NCBI RefSeq assembly: GCF_000521215.1
Contig: NZ_KI928935.1
Coordinates: 60,080-124,079 of the forward strand
Source: Labrenzia sp. DG1229
GTDB taxonomy: Bacteria; Pseudomonadota; Alphaproteobacteria; Rhizobiales; Stappiaceae
Length of the DNA stretch: 64,000 nucleotides
Direction of reading: 5' to 3'
Shown here: positions 7,830 through 16,608 of the stretch, in pieces
How positions within the stretch are numbered: position 1 is the stretch's first letter
Layout: the number at the start of each line of letters is the position of its first letter
Notes under the pieces: generated by a model
Database searches by the model: none
What the model saw: the letters and a program-made list of their open reading frames with translations, nothing else
Told to the model about the DNA's origin: nothing
Made by a program: the position numbers and the translations under genes

Positions 7830-8498
7830 ATGAAAACGATCCTCTTGACCGGTTTCGAAGCCTTCGGGACGACGCCGGTCAATCCGGCTGAAAAAGTCGC
7901 CCGGCACCTCGACGGAGAAACGGTTGAAGGTGCTCGGATAGTCTCAAGTGTCATTCCCAACACTTTTTTTGTCTGCATCGATGCGGTGAAGGCGGCCATG
8001 GCGCAATCCGGTGCCGATGCTGTCGTCATGATGGGAAAATTCGGAGGCAGGGCGACAATCACAGTCGAACGGTTCGCGCTGAATTTCAACGACGCCACAT
8101 GCTATGGCCTGAAAGACAATGCCGGGGTCTCTCTCCAGGACGAACCAACCGCCCCCGAAGGCCCCCTTGCCTATCAGAGCACCCTCCCCCTCCGGGCCAT
8201 GGTGAAGGCCATGCGCGATGGCGGCATCCCCGCCGACATATCCGATGCCGCCGGGACTTTTTGTTGCAATCATCTCTTCTACGGTGTTTTGCACCACATA
8301 GCGCAAACGGACAGGACGACACCCGCAGGATGGATCCATCTTCCGCATCTGCCGGAAGTAGCAGCGATGGACGCCAATCTCGGTGCGCCGAGCATGTCGG
8401 TCGAAACGGCCGCCGCGGGTCTGCGCCTTGCGCTGCCAGCATTGGTGAAACGTCCGCAGGACATCGACGACGCGATTTCGGGCCGACTTCAAATCTGA
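7830..8498 (+). CDS. pcp: Pyroglutamyl-peptidase I
   Basis: 222 residues, C15 cysteine peptidase that removes N-terminal pyroglutamate. The start MKTILLTGFEAFG is typical; the triad is visible as Glu80 (TVERFALN), Cys145 (AGTFCCNHLFYG, doubled Cys145-146) and His170 (AGWIHLP). AGGAG lies 9 bases before the ATG. No operon partner: ychF precedes it, broken genes follow. A loose hairpin (TGCCCCTG/CAGGGGCA) lies just upstream. Confidence 0.93.
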   Translation: MKTILLTGFEAFGTTPVNPAEKVARHLDGETVEGARIVSSVIPNTFFVCIDAVKAAMAQSGADAVVMMGKFGGRATITVERFALNFNDATCYGLKDNAGVSLQDEPTAPEGPLAYQSTLPLRAMVKAMRDGGIPADISDAAGTFCCNHLFYGVLHHIAQTDRTTPAGWIHLPHLPEVAAMDANLGAPSMSVETAAAGLRLALPALVKRPQDIDDAISGRLQI

Positions 8499-8545
8499 AA
8501 TCTGTCCGATTCCTCCAACATCGAAGCCGGCGTAAACTTGCTCAT

Positions 8546-8906
8546 TCAGCGTTTGCCTGCGTAGTAGGAAACGCGTCGTTCCAGATAGGCCAGGAACTCC
8601 GAGACCGAAAAGACGAGTGCAAACAGCACGATCAGAACCGCCCAGAAACCGACGATCGAAATCAGCAGCTGATCGATAATTATGCCTTTCACGGCACGAA
8701 TGATACCAATACGCACGCCGCCAGGTATCTCGGGCAAAGCAGCTCAGAAATAGATCTTGTAGAAAACCTGGAACGGATTGGCTCCGTAACAACGGGCCAT
8801 TTCGATCAGGGACCTCTTGATCTGCAGCACCCCGGCACGGGCATTCAAGATGATGATCCAGAAGGCAAACAGGGTAGTCGTGAAGATGATCGATTTCATC
8901 CCGAAA
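8546..8906 (-). pseudogene. ABC transporter permease remnant (SsuC/TauC type)
   Basis: The C-terminal third of a nitrate/sulphonate/taurine-type inner-membrane permease. Readable from about 8906 (GFGMKSIIFTTTLFAFWIII, ARAGVLQI, EMARCYGANPFQVFYKIYF); an in-frame TGA at 8744-8746 interrupts it and the same frame then continues LPEIPGGVRIGIIRAVKG to the natural-looking end at 8546. The N-terminal two thirds, the start and any ATPase or binding-protein partner are absent. The homology stops right where the divergent FAH gene begins (8912), so a deletion or recombination joined the two. Confidence 0.8.
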
Positions 8907-8911
8907 CCGAC

Positions 8912-9597
8912 ATGTCTGAATTTGTCATTGAGGCTCCGGAACGCGCAACACTGCCGGTCAACGGCACGGGTCGCCTGTTCCCGGTGCGCCGGGTCTATTG
9001 CATCGGACGGAACTACGCGGCCCACGCAGTCGAAGCGGGACATGATTCAGATAAGGAACCACCCTTCATTTCCAGAAGAACCCTAACAATCTGGCAGTTT
9101 CGGATACCTTCCCTTATCCACCCAGGTCTTTGGATGTTCATCACGAAGTCGAACTCGCAGTCGCGCTGAAAACAGGCGGAAAAAACACCCAGATTGAAGA
9201 GGCCCTCGATCACGTATTCGGATATGCGGTTTCGTTGGACATGACGCTGAGAGACTTTCAGGGCGAAGCGAAAAAAATGGGCCGTCCCTGGGAAATCGAC
9301 GAGGCATTCGAGGCTTCGGCGCCGATTACACCCTTGATCGCGGCCTCAGATTGCGGCCATCCGGACAACGGGCCGATCCAGCTCAAGGTGAATGGCACAG
9401 TTCGGCAGGAAGGTGATCTGAACCAGATGATCTGGAAGATCCCGGAAATGATATCCTATCTGTCGGAATACTTCGAACTGGCGGCAGGCGACGTCATCTT
9501 GACCGGAACTCCGGCAGGTGTAGGACCAGTGGAAAGTGGCGACACGATGGAAGCGACCGTCGACGGAATACCGGCGTTGTCCGACAAGGTTGTCTGA
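8912..9597 (+). pseudogene. FAH-family hydrolase, frameshifted
   Basis: Fumarylacetoacetate hydrolase-like protein in two frames. The first frame begins MSEFVIEAPERATLPVNG and includes RVYCIGRNYAAHAVE; it runs off after EPPF at about 9068. The second frame resumes at the KNP/NNLAVSDTFPYP stretch and gives HHEVELAVALKTGG, DMTLRDFQGEAKK and ILTGTPAGVGPVESGD to a normal stop at 9597. One missing base near 9066-9072 explains it. The metal-ligand Glu residues of HHEVEL are retained. No ribosome site precedes the ATG, which abuts the permease remnant. Either a real pseudogene or, if the indel is an assembly error, a promoterless intact gene. Confidence 0.82.
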
Positions 9598-9621
9598 AAA
9601 TCATTCTGGAGCTGGGTCACG

Positions 9622-9653
9622 AAAAACCCCGCGGGATTCCCGACGGGGTTTTT
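9622..9653. terminator. Bidirectional terminator
   Basis: AAAAACCCCG-CGGG-ATT-CCCG-A-CGGGGTTTTT, an almost perfect extended stem with A and T tracts on both sides. It lies between the end of the FAH gene (+) and the end of the small gene on the minus strand (9656), serving both. Confidence 0.88.
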
Positions 9654-9655
9654 CT

Positions 9656-9820
9656 TTAGCTTCGATCGAGACCCATCAACATCAGCGGGTTGGGACCTTT
9701 CTGGTCCGCCCACTTGCGGGCTTGTGCCGATCCGTGACGTGGTACTGCCTGTGGCTTCCGGGCACCATATTCACGCATCATACGGTCGATCTCGTGGTAA
9801 GAATTGTTTGTCCATTCCAT
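9656..9820 (-). CDS. Small protein with GPNPL-GLDRS tail, copy 1
   Basis: 54 residues from the ATG at 9820; GGGAG lies 8 bases upstream and a strong terminator directly follows the stop. The C-terminus KWADQKGPNPLMLMGLDRS closely matches the end of the next small protein at 10069-10236 (KWRDRKGPNPLTMLGLDRS), while the N-terminal halves differ. Basic and soluble, no membrane segment. I do not recognise a named family. Two similar genes each with ribosome site and terminator argue for real, independently transcribed genes. Confidence 0.75.
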   Translation of the reverse strand: MEWTNNSYHEIDRMMREYGARKPQAVPRHGSAQARKWADQKGPNPLMLMGLDRS

Positions 9821-10038
9821 TTCATTCACTCCCTTCGTTTTGCAATGCCCATGTGAGCTTGCCTCTGCAAGGGATATAGTGAGGGTGCATGTCCGACGTC
9901 TGTACGAAAGATTACAAGTTGGATAAGCTCGCTTGGAACCCGGTAATTTAAGGAAAACAATCAGAAGATCCAGAATTTTGCGTGTGGCTGAAATACAAGA
10001 AAGACTTCGCTCTGGATCAGGTTGCAATTAACAAAAAA

Positions 10039-10064
10039 AACCCCGCCTACAAACGAGCGGGGTT
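10039..10064 (-). terminator. Intrinsic terminator of small gene
   Basis: On the minus strand AACCCCGC, a 10-base loop and GCGGGGTT, followed by a run of eight T. It begins 4 bases past the stop of the gene at 10069. Confidence 0.88.
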
Positions 10065-10068
10065 GTTA

Positions 10069-10236
10069 TCAGCTGCGATCGAGGCCCAGCATCGTCAACG
10101 GGTTCGGGCCTTTCCTGTCACGCCATTTGCCTTTGTTCTTGCCAAGTCCAAACAGAGATCCAAGACGGGTTTGCTGGTCTTGTGACGCACGGGCCATGAT
10201 ATCGACAGTATCGAGTTTTCTGCTTTTGTAGCTCAT
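10069..10236 (-). CDS. Small protein with GPNPL-GLDRS tail, copy 2
   Basis: 55 residues from the ATG at 10236 (GAGAG about 8 bases upstream). N-terminus MSYKSRKLDTVDIMARASQD; C-terminus WRDRKGPNPLTMLGLDRS shared with the 54-residue protein 250 bases downstream. Middle part LGSLFGLGKNKG is Gly-rich. Its own terminator follows, and the 250-base gap between the two genes separates the transcripts. Function unknown; the fixed C-terminal motif suggests a common binding partner or a C-terminal processing or localisation signal (inference). Confidence 0.75.
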   Translation of the reverse strand: MSYKSRKLDTVDIMARASQDQQTRLGSLFGLGKNKGKWRDRKGPNPLTMLGLDRS

Positions 10237-10389
10237 ATCAACCACTCTCTTCTACGCAAGTGCATCATTGCCTTGCCGGTGAAACAGATATGGCCATGGG
10301 AGATGTCTGACACGTGGCCTTGTGATTAACGTTCGGCCATGTTTGGCTCTGCTGAGTAGGCACCAGTGTTTTTCCGGTAGAAGCTTTTC

Positions 10390-12165
10390 GTGACTTTTGA
10401 CCAAATCGCTTTGTTTGTTCTTTTCGGAATTGTTTTCGCGTTGCTTGTTTGGGGTCGCATAAGATTCGACCTCATTGCATTTGCGGCCCTGATCACCGGC
10501 GCGCTTCTGGGGCTTGTCCCGTCAAGCAATATTTTTTCAGGCTTCGGGCATGCAGCAGTCATTATCATTGCGCTCGTCCTGATCGTTTCCAAAGGCCTCA
10601 TGAATTCAGGTGCCGTGGAACTGATCGCCAATCGACTGCTGTCCGCCTCGCGCGCCCTTTCCGGCCACATCACCTTGATGTCCATCGTCGGAGCCGGACT
10701 TTCAGGCATCATCAACAATGTCGCTGCGCTGGCACTGCTCATGCCGCTCGATCTTGAGGCGGCAAAAAAGGCGGGACGTTCCCCCGGCCTGTCGCTGATG
10801 CCGCTCTCTTTTGCAACGATCCTCGGCGGCATGATCACTCTGATCGGGACGCCGCCGAATATCGTCATAGCCGAATATCGCTCCGATGCGCTCGGCAGTC
10901 CCTTTTCCATGTTCGCGTTCGCGCCTGTCGGGCTCTCGGTAGCCGTCTGCGGCATCGCGTTCGTAGCCCTGTTCGGGTGGCGCCTGCTGCCTCCCCACTT
11001 CCGCGACAAACCGAAGGATGAAGGATTTGCCGAAAGCCTTTATTCGGCCGAACTGAAGGTCAGCAAGGTTTCAGAGGAAAACCCGGTGTCCGTCGGCGAT
11101 CTTTACCCGGTTGCCGAGGAAAAGGACGTTGTGATTATTGGCCTCATCAGGAACGGTCGGCGGATCAAGGGTTTTGCGCGCCGGGAACCGATCAAGAGTG
11201 GCGACTTTCTCGTGGTTGAGGGCGATCCGAAAGCAATCGAAAGCTTCATGGGCGCCGCCAAACTCGATTTTGCCGGTTCCGAGCGACACAAGGGTGGACT
11301 TGGCGGCTCGGCGCTTTCCCTGGCTGAAGCCATCGCGCCTGACAGCGCCCGGATTACCGGCACATCGGCCTTCAATCTCAGGCTGCTCTACGGACATGGC
11401 GTCACACTGCTCGGGATATCCCGGGAAGGCCGCCGCATTCAAAAAAGGGTTCGGCATGAAACCATCCGTCCAGGTGATGTCCTGCTGTTGATCGGAACGC
11501 AGGAGCGCCTTGAAAATGCCTTTTCCTGGCTGGGCGTCCTGCCGCTAGAAGGCCGCCAGACCGGCATGATCCAGCGCAACAAGGCCTGGCTTGCCATCGC
11601 CGGCTTCATCCTCGCCATCGCGGCAGCCGTTGCCGGTTTCGCCTACCTGCCCGTTGCTCTCGCCGCCTGTGTCGTTCTTTATGCCGCAACTGGCCTTGTC
11701 AGCGGAACAGAGGTCTATAATGCGGTCGAATGGAAGGTTATTGTGCTGCTGGGCTCGTTGATCCCGCTTGGCCAGGCATTCGAAAATGCCGGTAATGCGC
11801 AACTGATCGCTGACGGCATTGTCGCGGTGACATCTGGAGCACCGGCCTGGGTCACGCTTGCTGTCCTGATGGTCGTGACCATGACCCTGTCCGATTTCCT
11901 GAACAATGTCGCGACCTGCCTCATCGCAGCACCGATCTCCGTTCAGATCGCGGGCAGTCTCGATGTCAATCCCGACCCGTTCCTGATGGCTGTTGCCGTC
12001 GCCGCTTCTTGTGCATTTCTCACGCCGATTGGCCACAAGAACAACACGATCATCATGGGCCCCGGCGGCTACCGGTTCGGCGACTACTGGCGCATTGGTC
12101 TACCCCTGGAGATCCTCGTGCTCGTCGTGGCCATACCGGCAATACTGATTTTCTGGCCGCTTTAG
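10390..12165 (+). CDS. SLC13-family transporter with two RCK_C domains
   Basis: 591 residues from a GTG at 10390. Family layout is clear: about five helices in the N-terminal half including SGIINNVAALALLMP and LIGTPPNIVIAEYRSDALG (anion/Na+ motif), two cytosolic TrkA-C/RCK_C domains (roughly residues 210-385; VVIIGLIRNGRRIKGFARRE and LRLLYGHGVTLLGISREGRR), then the second membrane half with DFLNNVATCLIAAPISVQIA and a final hydrophobic helix. These are sodium-coupled carriers of dicarboxylates, sulphate or related anions; the substrate cannot be told here. It is monocistronic; the ribosome site before the GTG is weak. Confidence 0.9.
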   Translation: MTFDQIALFVLFGIVFALLVWGRIRFDLIAFAALITGALLGLVPSSNIFSGFGHAAVIIIALVLIVSKGLMNSGAVELIANRLLSASRALSGHITLMSIVGAGLSGIINNVAALALLMPLDLEAAKKAGRSPGLSLMPLSFATILGGMITLIGTPPNIVIAEYRSDALGSPFSMFAFAPVGLSVAVCGIAFVALFGWRLLPPHFRDKPKDEGFAESLYSAELKVSKVSEENPVSVGDLYPVAEEKDVVIIGLIRNGRRIKGFARREPIKSGDFLVVEGDPKAIESFMGAAKLDFAGSERHKGGLGGSALSLAEAIAPDSARITGTSAFNLRLLYGHGVTLLGISREGRRIQKRVRHETIRPGDVLLLIGTQERLENAFSWLGVLPLEGRQTGMIQRNKAWLAIAGFILAIAAAVAGFAYLPVALAACVVLYAATGLVSGTEVYNAVEWKVIVLLGSLIPLGQAFENAGNAQLIADGIVAVTSGAPAWVTLAVLMVVTMTLSDFLNNVATCLIAAPISVQIAGSLDVNPDPFLMAVAVAASCAFLTPIGHKNNTIIMGPGGYRFGDYWRIGLPLEILVLVVAIPAILIFWPL

Positions 12166-12398
12166 CTCTAACAAACGAGAAGTTGCAGCAAAACTGACTG
12201 CAAATGCCGAAGCCGGTTTTCGCAGCGTCCAGATAAATGGAATGGGGACCCTCACCTCTCTGAAGTAGTCGAGACCTGTCGCAAATTTTTCTGAAATCCG
12301 TTCGGAAGGCACGGTAACAACAACTGAGATCGATTCACGAACAAGTCGTGCCGATTGCCCGGAAGCCGGGTCAATCGGCAACGTTTCTCAAAATGATC

Positions 12399-13298
12399 CT
12401 ATTGGGAAGGCTTCAACGGAAGGCAGATATCGGTCAGAAGATCAGCGGGTGCGGTTTCCCTGGGATTGTTGAGATAGACTTCCATGCAGGGCGCGTCGGC
12501 CGGTTCCCGGCCGGATTGGGTCAGCCATTCTCCGAACAGCCACTCATAGGCCCATTTCATGTCGGCATAAGGTCCCTTGTAGTGAAGGACGGCGTAGTCG
12601 CCACCGTAGGTTTCGACCGGTTCAAGAGGTGCCTCGACAGGAAACCCTTCTGAAATGGAGACCCCTGCAGCCGATTGCAGCTCATCCTCCGGAACATGTG
12701 TTGGATCGGAAAAATAGAGGCCTTTCATGGCACCGACCTGGCCCATGAGATTTCGGCTCGCAAGGACACCGATGGCTTTTTCGAACGCCTTTCCGATCTC
12801 CATGTAGGCACCTTTGTGTGGAATGACGGCAAGCGTTTCGGTCGGCAGGGTTTTGATTTCAACTTGATGCATGAGAATTGATCCTCTGGTTCGGGGAATG
12901 GGTGCGCCGCCGTGTGCGGGCTGGAGACGGCCTTCAACACCTCCCTCGCGATAGGATGAAGGAGACAGGCCGTATACTTTCTTGAAACTGCGACTGAAGG
13001 CTTCCTGGCTGCCATAACCGGCGCGCATGGCAATTTCGCCAATCGGCAACCGGGAATAGGTAAGATCCGCAGACGCCCTGTGCAGCCGCAATCGCTTGAC
13101 CGTCGCCACGATGGATTCGCCATAGGCCGATTGCCACACGCGATGCCAGTGCCAGGGTGACAGGGCAGCGACCTCAGCCAGCATGGCCAGATCCGGATCC
13201 TCGTCGAGATTTGTGTAGATGTACTCGATCACGCGGGTGAAGCGCCGCAGGTAGCCATCGTCTTTCGGCGATATCGACTGCTTTTCGTGATGTGTCAT
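12399..13298 (-). CDS. AraC-family regulator with GyrI-like domain
   Basis: 299 residues from the ATG at 13298; the open frame extends further upstream but lacks a start signal. Residues 15-115 are a double helix-turn-helix AraC DNA-binding domain (AEVAALSPWHWHRVWQSAYG, IGEIAMRAGYGSQEAFSRSF). Residues 145-299 form a GyrI-like/BacStim effector domain (HQVEIKTLPTETLAVIPHKG, YGGDYAVLHYKGPY, CMEVYLNNPRETAP) that in Rob/SoxS relatives binds lipophilic compounds. It is divergent from the epimerase gene at 13444, a possible target. It converges on the SLC13 gene. Confidence 0.92.
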   Translation of the reverse strand: MTHHEKQSISPKDDGYLRRFTRVIEYIYTNLDEDPDLAMLAEVAALSPWHWHRVWQSAYGESIVATVKRLRLHRASADLTYSRLPIGEIAMRAGYGSQEAFSRSFKKVYGLSPSSYREGGVEGRLQPAHGGAPIPRTRGSILMHQVEIKTLPTETLAVIPHKGAYMEIGKAFEKAIGVLASRNLMGQVGAMKGLYFSDPTHVPEDELQSAAGVSISEGFPVEAPLEPVETYGGDYAVLHYKGPYADMKWAYEWLFGEWLTQSGREPADAPCMEVYLNNPRETAPADLLTDICLPLKPSQ

Positions 13299-13443
13299 TT
13301 GGAACTGCCCTCGCTTGATTGGGATGAACCTAGCACCGGCCAATCTGACAAATCTTGCGGACTTGTGGCTGGAGGGGTCTTTGTGCTCGAGTCGGCCTGC
13401 CTTATGGTCTCGCCCCAGACGTCGTAAATCGGGGAACAGGCAG

Positions 13444-14343
13444 ATGAGCAGATCAAAACGAATTCTCTTTACCGGTGGGTCCGGCAAGGCAGGTCGGCAT
13501 GTCGTTCCCTACCTTCTGGATCGTGGACATAGGGTCGTGAATGTGGACCTGACCCCACTCGATCATCCCGGCGTCGACAATCTGACAGCCGATATCACGC
13601 AATCGGGCGAAATGTTCAATGTCATGACCAGCTACGCCAATTTTGACGAGCTGGAACCGGGGCAAGGCGTGCCCAACTTCGACGCGGTCGTGCACTTCGC
13701 CGCCATTCCGCGCATCCTGATCCATCCGGACAACAAGACGTTCGAGGTCAATACCGTCGGCACCTACAATGTCATAGAGGCGGCGGTGAAACTCGGCATC
13801 CGCAAGATCGTGATCGCCTCTTCGGAAACGACCTACGGCGTCTGTTTCGCAGACGGTATCGCCGACCCGGATACCCTGCCGGTTGAAGAGGAATACGATG
13901 TCAATCCGATGGACAGCTACGGTCTGTCCAAGGTGGTCAACGAACAGACGGCGCGATCCTTCCAGCGGCGCTCCGGTGCCGACATATACGCACTTCGGAT
14001 CGGCAACGTCATCGAGCCGCATGAATATGACCGCTTCCCGGACTTCTTCGAAAATCCGGCGCAGCGGCGCAGAAACATCTTCTGCTATATCGATGCCAGG
14101 GATCTTGGTCAGATCGTAGATCTCTGTCTGGAAAAGGATGGCCTCGGCTACCAGGTCTTCAATGCCGGCAACGATACGAACTCGGTGGACATTCCCAACG
14201 CGCAAATCCTTAAGCGTTTCTTCCCGAACGTTCCGATCAGCCGGGACCTTGCCGACCATGAGGCTCTGTTTTCAAACAGGAAGATACGCGAGGTTCTTGG
14301 CTTCCGGGAGGAGCACAACTGGCGCAACTACGTAAAGACATAG
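13444..14343 (+). CDS. NAD-dependent epimerase/dehydratase family protein
   Basis: 299 residues. Extended short-chain dehydrogenase fold: nucleotide-binding TGGSGKAGRHV (about 10-20), FDAVVHFAAIP, catalytic Ser/Thr region IASSETTYGV, and YxxxK as DSYGLSKVVNEQ. The C-terminal substrate part (FQRRSGADIYALRIGNVIEP, YIDARDLGQIVDLCL) resembles uronate dehydrogenase or UDP-glucose 4-epimerase relatives. The exact sugar or acid substrate is not determinable. The start at 13444 is set by the conserved N-terminus; the ribosome site is poor. Divergent from an AraC regulator. Confidence 0.88.
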   Translation: MSRSKRILFTGGSGKAGRHVVPYLLDRGHRVVNVDLTPLDHPGVDNLTADITQSGEMFNVMTSYANFDELEPGQGVPNFDAVVHFAAIPRILIHPDNKTFEVNTVGTYNVIEAAVKLGIRKIVIASSETTYGVCFADGIADPDTLPVEEEYDVNPMDSYGLSKVVNEQTARSFQRRSGADIYALRIGNVIEPHEYDRFPDFFENPAQRRRNIFCYIDARDLGQIVDLCLEKDGLGYQVFNAGNDTNSVDIPNAQILKRFFPNVPISRDLADHEALFSNRKIREVLGFREEHNWRNYVKT

Positions 14344-14490
14344 AAATAGACGATCGCAACACCCTGCCGCGTCGCAAATGATAAGTCTATCAGAACTGCC
14401 CTCGAGCATGCTACGAGAGGCACAAGCACAAGTTTAATCACTCCCGCCGTTTCCCCTACGGCCAATTTGCAGATCAAACAGCCCAGATAC

Positions 14491-14949
14491 ATGACCAATC
14501 GGACTTATTTTGAAGATTTGGCACCGGATCAGGAATTCGACCTCGGTGCGATTGACGTGAGCAAGGATGACATCATTGAATTCGCCTCCGAATTCGACCC
14601 TCAATCCTTTCACATGAGCGAAGAAGCCGGCAAGGCATCCATCCTTGGCGGCCTGGCCGCATCCGGTTGGCATACGGCGAGCCTGATCATGAGGTTGCTT
14701 GCCACCAATCTGTTCAACAAGAGCACCGGGCGCGGCTCCCCTGGGGTCAGCAGGTTGAAATGGAAACACCCGGTGTTTCCGGGAGACACGCTGTCGGCAA
14801 CGGCGAAAATCCTCGAAATGAAAGATCTGCGCTCCAAACCGCAACTCGGTATGGTTTTCATTCGCGTCCGGGCGACCAATCAGGACGATATCGAGGTCAT
14901 TGAGTGGGACAACCCGGTCCTGTTCGAAAGACGGGAGCCAGCTCGATGA
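14491..14949 (+). CDS. MaoC-family hot-dog protein, first of pair
   Basis: 152 residues from the ATG at 14491. MaoC-type (R)-hydratase fold: YFEDLAPDQEFDLG, FASEFDPQSFHMSEEA (the Asp-His pair of the hydratase motif), LAASGWHTASLIMRLL, and GVSRLKWKHPVFPGDTLSAT. Such proteins hydrate or dehydrate enoyl-CoA thioesters. Its stop overlaps the next gene's ATG (ATGA), and both members are about 150 residues with the same fold, so a heterodimer or two related dimers is likely. No clear ribosome site. Confidence 0.88.
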   Translation: MTNRTYFEDLAPDQEFDLGAIDVSKDDIIEFASEFDPQSFHMSEEAGKASILGGLAASGWHTASLIMRLLATNLFNKSTGRGSPGVSRLKWKHPVFPGDTLSATAKILEMKDLRSKPQLGMVFIRVRATNQDDIEVIEWDNPVLFERREPAR

Positions 14950-15425
14950 TTGCTTTTTTTGAAGACGTCGTTGTCGGCGAAATCCTGGAACTTGGCACCT
15001 ACACCTTCAAGACCGACGAGATCATCCGGTTTGCGGAGAGATTCGACCCGCAACCCTTTCATCTGAGTGAGGACGGCGCAGCGAAAACCCACTTTGGCCG
15101 ACTGTGCGCCTCCGGCTGGCACACCGCTTCCATCTTCATGAAATTGTTCGTGGCCAGACTGAAATCCATGCAGGACGAGGCTCTTGCAGAAGACATAGCC
15201 GTCGCCAGAATCGGTCCGTCCCCCGGTTTTGAGGACCTGAAGTGGATCAAACCCGTCTTTGCCGGCGATACCTTGCGCTACACCCGCACGGTGACAGGCA
15301 AGACAGAGAGCCGCAGCCGCCCGGAATGGGGCCTCGTACATTCTGACATGAGGGCATTCAACCAGGACGGCTTGCTGGCGTTTTCGTTCAAGGCAACGGT
15401 GTTTGTCGAGCGGCGGCCGCGCTGA
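14946..15425 (+). CDS. MaoC-family hot-dog protein, second of pair
   Basis: 159 residues, translationally coupled to the preceding gene through a 4-base ATGA overlap, with GGGAG upstream. Same family: FFEDVVVGEILELGTYTF, FAERFDPQPFHLSEDGA, LCASGWHTASIFMKLF and FEDLKWIKPVFAGDTLRYTR. The two proteins share the Asp-His hydratase motif, so both halves appear capable of catalysis. Thioester substrate unknown; no adjacent acyl-CoA genes indicate a pathway. Confidence 0.88.
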   Translation: MIAFFEDVVVGEILELGTYTFKTDEIIRFAERFDPQPFHLSEDGAAKTHFGRLCASGWHTASIFMKLFVARLKSMQDEALAEDIAVARIGPSPGFEDLKWIKPVFAGDTLRYTRTVTGKTESRSRPEWGLVHSDMRAFNQDGLLAFSFKATVFVERRPR

Positions 15426-15449
15426 TCCGGCTTGCCGGTGGAACTTGAG

Positions 15450-15929
15450 CTATAGCATCCGCGCAAACAGCACTTCGTCGCGTATCTCTATGCCATAGTC
15501 GCCGCGCAGGGGAATCTCCGGTTTTTTCTGCCGTTCCGCATCGATCACGCCCTGAGCCACACGCTCGATCCGAAATCCGCGTCGCTGGTAGAACCGGAAA
15601 GCGTCCAGATTGTCGTTGGACGTCCTGACAATGAGCCGGGGCATGTTTTTGGCGCGTGCTTCGGTCACGATGGCATCAAGCAACTGGCTGCCGACACCAC
15701 CCCAGCGATTGATCGAATCCAGTGTCAGGATCTCCCATTCATTCTCCCGCTTGATCAGCGTCACCAGCCCGACAAGGTCGTTGCCGTCATAAGCCACAAA
15801 ACCGGGCAGGCGTGACGCGTCGACGTTCTCCCCATCGAGCAGCATCTCCGGACCGGCCCAACGCTCACGCAGGAGTTGGTGCACGTCATCATGATCTTTG
15901 TCTTCAGTTGCGCGAATGATCACAGGCAT
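15450..15929 (-). CDS. GNAT-family N-acetyltransferase
   Basis: 159 residues; AGGAG lies 9 bases before the ATG. GNAT motifs: VAYDGNDLVGLVTL (strand pair), acetyl-CoA loop WGGVGSQLLDAIVTEA (about 76-91), and C-terminal NLDAFRFYQRRGFRIERV. Transfers acetyl from acetyl-CoA to an amine; acceptor unknown. It begins 10 bases after bluB ends and is probably in the mtnP-apt-bluB transcript. Confidence 0.9.
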   Translation of the reverse strand: MPVIIRATEDKDHDDVHQLLRERWAGPEMLLDGENVDASRLPGFVAYDGNDLVGLVTLIKRENEWEILTLDSINRWGGVGSQLLDAIVTEARAKNMPRLIVRTSNDNLDAFRFYQRRGFRIERVAQGVIDAERQKKPEIPLRGDYGIEIRDEVLFARML

Positions 15930-15939
15930 TTAAAGGCTC

Positions 15940-16575
15940 CTAACGTCGGAATAACCGCGTCTCAAGGGGACTGCGTGCTTGCCAGCGCGCGCGTTCCAGT
16001 TCGGGATCCATATGTTCTTCTTCAGGATAACCAACACACAGATAAGCCACGAGCCGCCAGCTGTCGTCAACCTGAAGGATGCTGGAAACCAATTCAGGGT
16101 CAAGGATCGAGACCCAGCCAACACCGATCCCGGCTGTCCTCGCAGCCAGCCAGAACGTATGGATCATGCTCACGGTCGAATAGGCAAGCGTTTCTTGCAT
16201 CGTCGCACGTCCAAGTCCGTGGCCCTGCGATGGATTTTCATCGCTGAATATGGCCAGATGAACCGGCGCTTCCTTGAGACCCGCAAGTTTCAATTGCCGG
16301 TATTGCAGCGCCTTGTCCGGCTCGAACTGTTGCGCGGCGGCTTCGTTCTCCATGTCAAATGAAGCAATGACCTGGTCGCGACGTTCCCGGCTTTCAACGA
16401 CAACGATGCGCCAGGGCTGACTGTTGCCGACGGAAGGCGCGAGATCTGCCATCTGCAGAAGGTATTCCAGTTCATGCGCCGACAGCGGGTCCTTCCTGAA
16501 ACGACGCACGTCGCGGCGCCATCTCAGCAGGTCCTCGAATTCACGGCGGAATTCTTCTGAAAAACATGGCCGCAT
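15940..16575 (-). CDS. bluB: 5,6-dimethylbenzimidazole synthase
   Basis: 211 residues from the ATG at 16575 (GAAGGG 6 bases upstream); an ATG at 16602 adds nine residues but lacks a ribosome site. Flavin-destructase family of the nitroreductase fold: FEDLLRWRRDVRRFRKDPL, APSVGNSQPWRIVVV, GHGLGRATMQETLAYSTV, GWVSILDP. It cleaves FMNH2 with oxygen to make the lower ligand of vitamin B12. Other cobalamin genes are not visible in this window. It lies between apt and a GNAT gene. Confidence 0.92.
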   Translation of the reverse strand: MRPCFSEEFRREFEDLLRWRRDVRRFRKDPLSAHELEYLLQMADLAPSVGNSQPWRIVVVESRERRDQVIASFDMENEAAAQQFEPDKALQYRQLKLAGLKEAPVHLAIFSDENPSQGHGLGRATMQETLAYSTVSMIHTFWLAARTAGIGVGWVSILDPELVSSILQVDDSWRLVAYLCVGYPEEEHMDPELERARWQARSPLETRLFRR

Positions 16576-16608
16576 GGCCAACCCTTCGGCTTCAACTGGC
16601 ATTGGCCG

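Noticed and set aside
8744..9043. 100-codon minus-strand ORF as an intact small membrane protein
   Set aside because: Its first half is antisense to the FAH gene and only the second half matches ABC permeases, which continues past the stop in the same frame.
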